Part shown: piece after piece, positions 5,823-6,716 of the stretch | Position numbering within the stretch: position 1 is the first letter of the stretch | Layout of the letters: every line of letters begins with the position of its first letter | DNA from: Sedimentisphaerales bacterium | GTDB lineage: Bacteria > Planctomycetota > Phycisphaerae > Sedimentisphaerales > SM23-30 | Length of the DNA stretch: 6,716 nt | Assembly: GCA_016932145.1 (NCBI GenBank) | Contig: JAFGDI010000247.1 | Location: forward strand, 1 to 6,716 | Direction of reading: 5' to 3' | The notes under the pieces: model-generated | Databases searched by the model: none | Seen by the model: the letters and a program-made list of their open reading frames with translations, nothing else | Told to the model about the DNA's origin: nothing | Program-made: the position numbers and the translations under genes

Positions 5823-6569
5823 ATGTCATTTATAAATCTTAAAAAAGAGATTAACCAACTCGCCGACCCCCAGCAGGCTGTTCATCTGATGCGATTTTTC
5901 AAAACAGCGCCGGGACAGTATGGCCATGGCGATCTCTTTCGCGGCATAAAAGTGCCGCCTCTGCGTAAACTGGTAAAACTATATTATCAGGACATAACCC
6001 TCCTTGAGGCCGCGCAATTACTCCAGTCAAAATATCACGAAGACCGGCTCGTTGCTCTGCTCATAATGGTAGCCAGATTCCAGCATAGTAGCGACCAGCC
6101 CGAATTGCAACAGGAGATCTACGACCTCTATCTGGCCAATATCGACCGGATCAATAACTGGGACCTCGTCGATCTTAGCTGCTATCATATCGTCGGTGAG
6201 TTCCTCTGCGATAAGGACCGCCGCGCAGACCTCTATAACCTCGCCCGTCACGGCCACTGCAACCACGCTGATTATCAACGCTATAGCCTCTGGGCCAATC
6301 GCATTGCTATTGTCTCAACTATGAACTTTATCCGCAAAGGCCAGTTCGCCGACACCATCGCCATTGCCGACATTCTTCTTGATAATAGCCATGACCTCAT
6401 CCATAAGGCCGTTGGCTGGCTCTTACGCGAAATGGGTAAACGCTCTCAATCCGATCTGGAAAACTTCCTCGCCTCCAGATATCAAAACATGCCCCGTACC
6501 GCCTTACGCTATGCCATCGAAAAATTCCCGCAAACCACCCGCCAGAAATATCTCAAAGGACTCATCTGA
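5823..6569 (+). CDS. alkD: DNA alkylation repair glycosylase, AlkD family
   Basis: AlkD enzymes are HEAT-like-repeat glycosylases that remove positively charged N3- and N7-alkylated purines without flipping the base. The 248-residue protein (B. cereus AlkD is 237) shows DLFRGIKVPPLRKLVK (37-52), NNWDLVDLS (111-119), SLWANRIAIVSTMNFIRKG (155-173), HDLIHKAVGWLLREMGKR (190-207) and MPRTALRYAIEKFP (223-236). By comparison with B. cereus AlkD the functional residues are all present: Trp113 (for W109), catalytic Asp117 (for D113), Arg160 (for R148) and Trp199 (for W187), with constant offsets. It is cytoplasmic. The ATG at 5823 lacks a clear Shine-Dalgarno. It starts 30 nt after top6B on the same strand, so the two are probably co-transcribed, linking a topology enzyme with base-excision repair. 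Confidence 0.93.
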   Translation: MSFINLKKEINQLADPQQAVHLMRFFKTAPGQYGHGDLFRGIKVPPLRKLVKLYYQDITLLEAAQLLQSKYHEDRLVALLIMVARFQHSSDQPELQQEIYDLYLANIDRINNWDLVDLSCYHIVGEFLCDKDRRADLYNLARHGHCNHADYQRYSLWANRIAIVSTMNFIRKGQFADTIAIADILLDNSHDLIHKAVGWLLREMGKRSQSDLENFLASRYQNMPRTALRYAIEKFPQTTRQKYLKGLI

Positions 6570-6646
6570 CCACAATCTCGCCGGTCATCACCGACACACG
6601 ATGCCACCCACAAACAGTTACCATATTTAGTAACCGTTCACGACAA
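6570..6646. other. Non-coding stretch downstream of alkD
   Basis: No gene is seen here. An imperfect inverted repeat, AAC-a-GTTAC (6613-6621) with GTAAC-c-GTT (6630-6638), can form an 8-pair stem with one mismatch and an 8-nt loop, but no T run follows, so it is a poor intrinsic terminator. A weaker 4-bp CGGT/ACCG hairpin lies nearer to the alkD stop. Confidence 0.4.
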
Positions 6647-6706
6647 ATAGTAGGACAGGCATCTTGCCTGTCACCTGAATTGCCAGCAAAGCTGGCAAAC
6701 TACTAT
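6647..6706. repeat. Compact double-hairpin palindromic element (REP-like)
   Basis: Three nested perfect pairings fill about 60 nt. The outer stem is ATAGTAG (6647-6653) with CTACTAT (6700-6706), 7 bp. Inside are hairpin 1, GACAGGCA (6654-6661) with TGCCTGTC (6665-6672), and hairpin 2, TTGCCAGC (6680-6687) with GCTGGCAA (6691-6698); each is an 8-bp stem with a 3-nt loop. The whole folds as a three-way junction with 7 nt between the hairpins. Such paired palindromes are typical of dispersed REP/BIME or MITE-like elements moved in trans by Y1 (REP-associated) transposases. No transposase is in the window and copy number cannot be judged from one copy. Confidence 0.6.
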
Positions 6707-6716
6707 CGAGATATAA

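Overview
The window looks like a piece of a bacterial chromosome with a Gram-negative type envelope. It carries a bacterial arginyl-tRNA synthetase, a bacterial ribosomal silencing factor and a LolD-type lipoprotein-export ATPase. Alongside these sits a gene for the B subunit of DNA topoisomerase VI, an enzyme typical of archaea and plants and found in only some bacteria. Topo VI with LolD, and an RsfS C-terminus reading WGDAPKVDW, would fit a planctomycete-like lineage such as Phycisphaerae. That placement is inference from memory of family distribution and is not shown by the sequence.

The layout is two divergent blocks. On the minus strand, reading from about 3544 down to 24, lie rsfS, argS, lolD and a ypeA-like GNAT acetyltransferase gene. 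The last three are tightly packed (gaps of 13 and 20 nt) with good Shine-Dalgarno sequences, so they are probably co-transcribed. rsfS is separated from argS by a 167-nt leader that holds two hairpins, one of them an 11-bp stem that could be a terminator or attenuator. On the plus strand, from 3840 to 6569, lie a topoisomerase VI subunit B gene (top6B) and, 30 nt later, an AlkD-type DNA alkylation repair glycosylase gene. A 295-nt divergent intergenic region separates the blocks and contains an 8-bp perfect inverted repeat, a short degenerate tandem repeat and an AT-rich promoter zone.

The minus-strand block is housekeeping: translation (RsfS, ArgS), lipoprotein export (LolD) and protein or small-molecule acetylation (GNAT). 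The plus-strand block is about DNA topology and repair. The topo VI B protein has every ATPase motif of the family. It also has a long lysine-rich N-terminal extension that begins with QMNLF, which resembles a bacterial sliding-clamp binding motif, and an Asp-rich C-terminal tail. No subunit A gene is visible in the window.

The last 147 nt are non-coding. They end in a compact repeat-like element of two perfect 8-bp hairpins enclosed by a 7-bp outer stem, which resembles a dispersed REP-type palindromic element.
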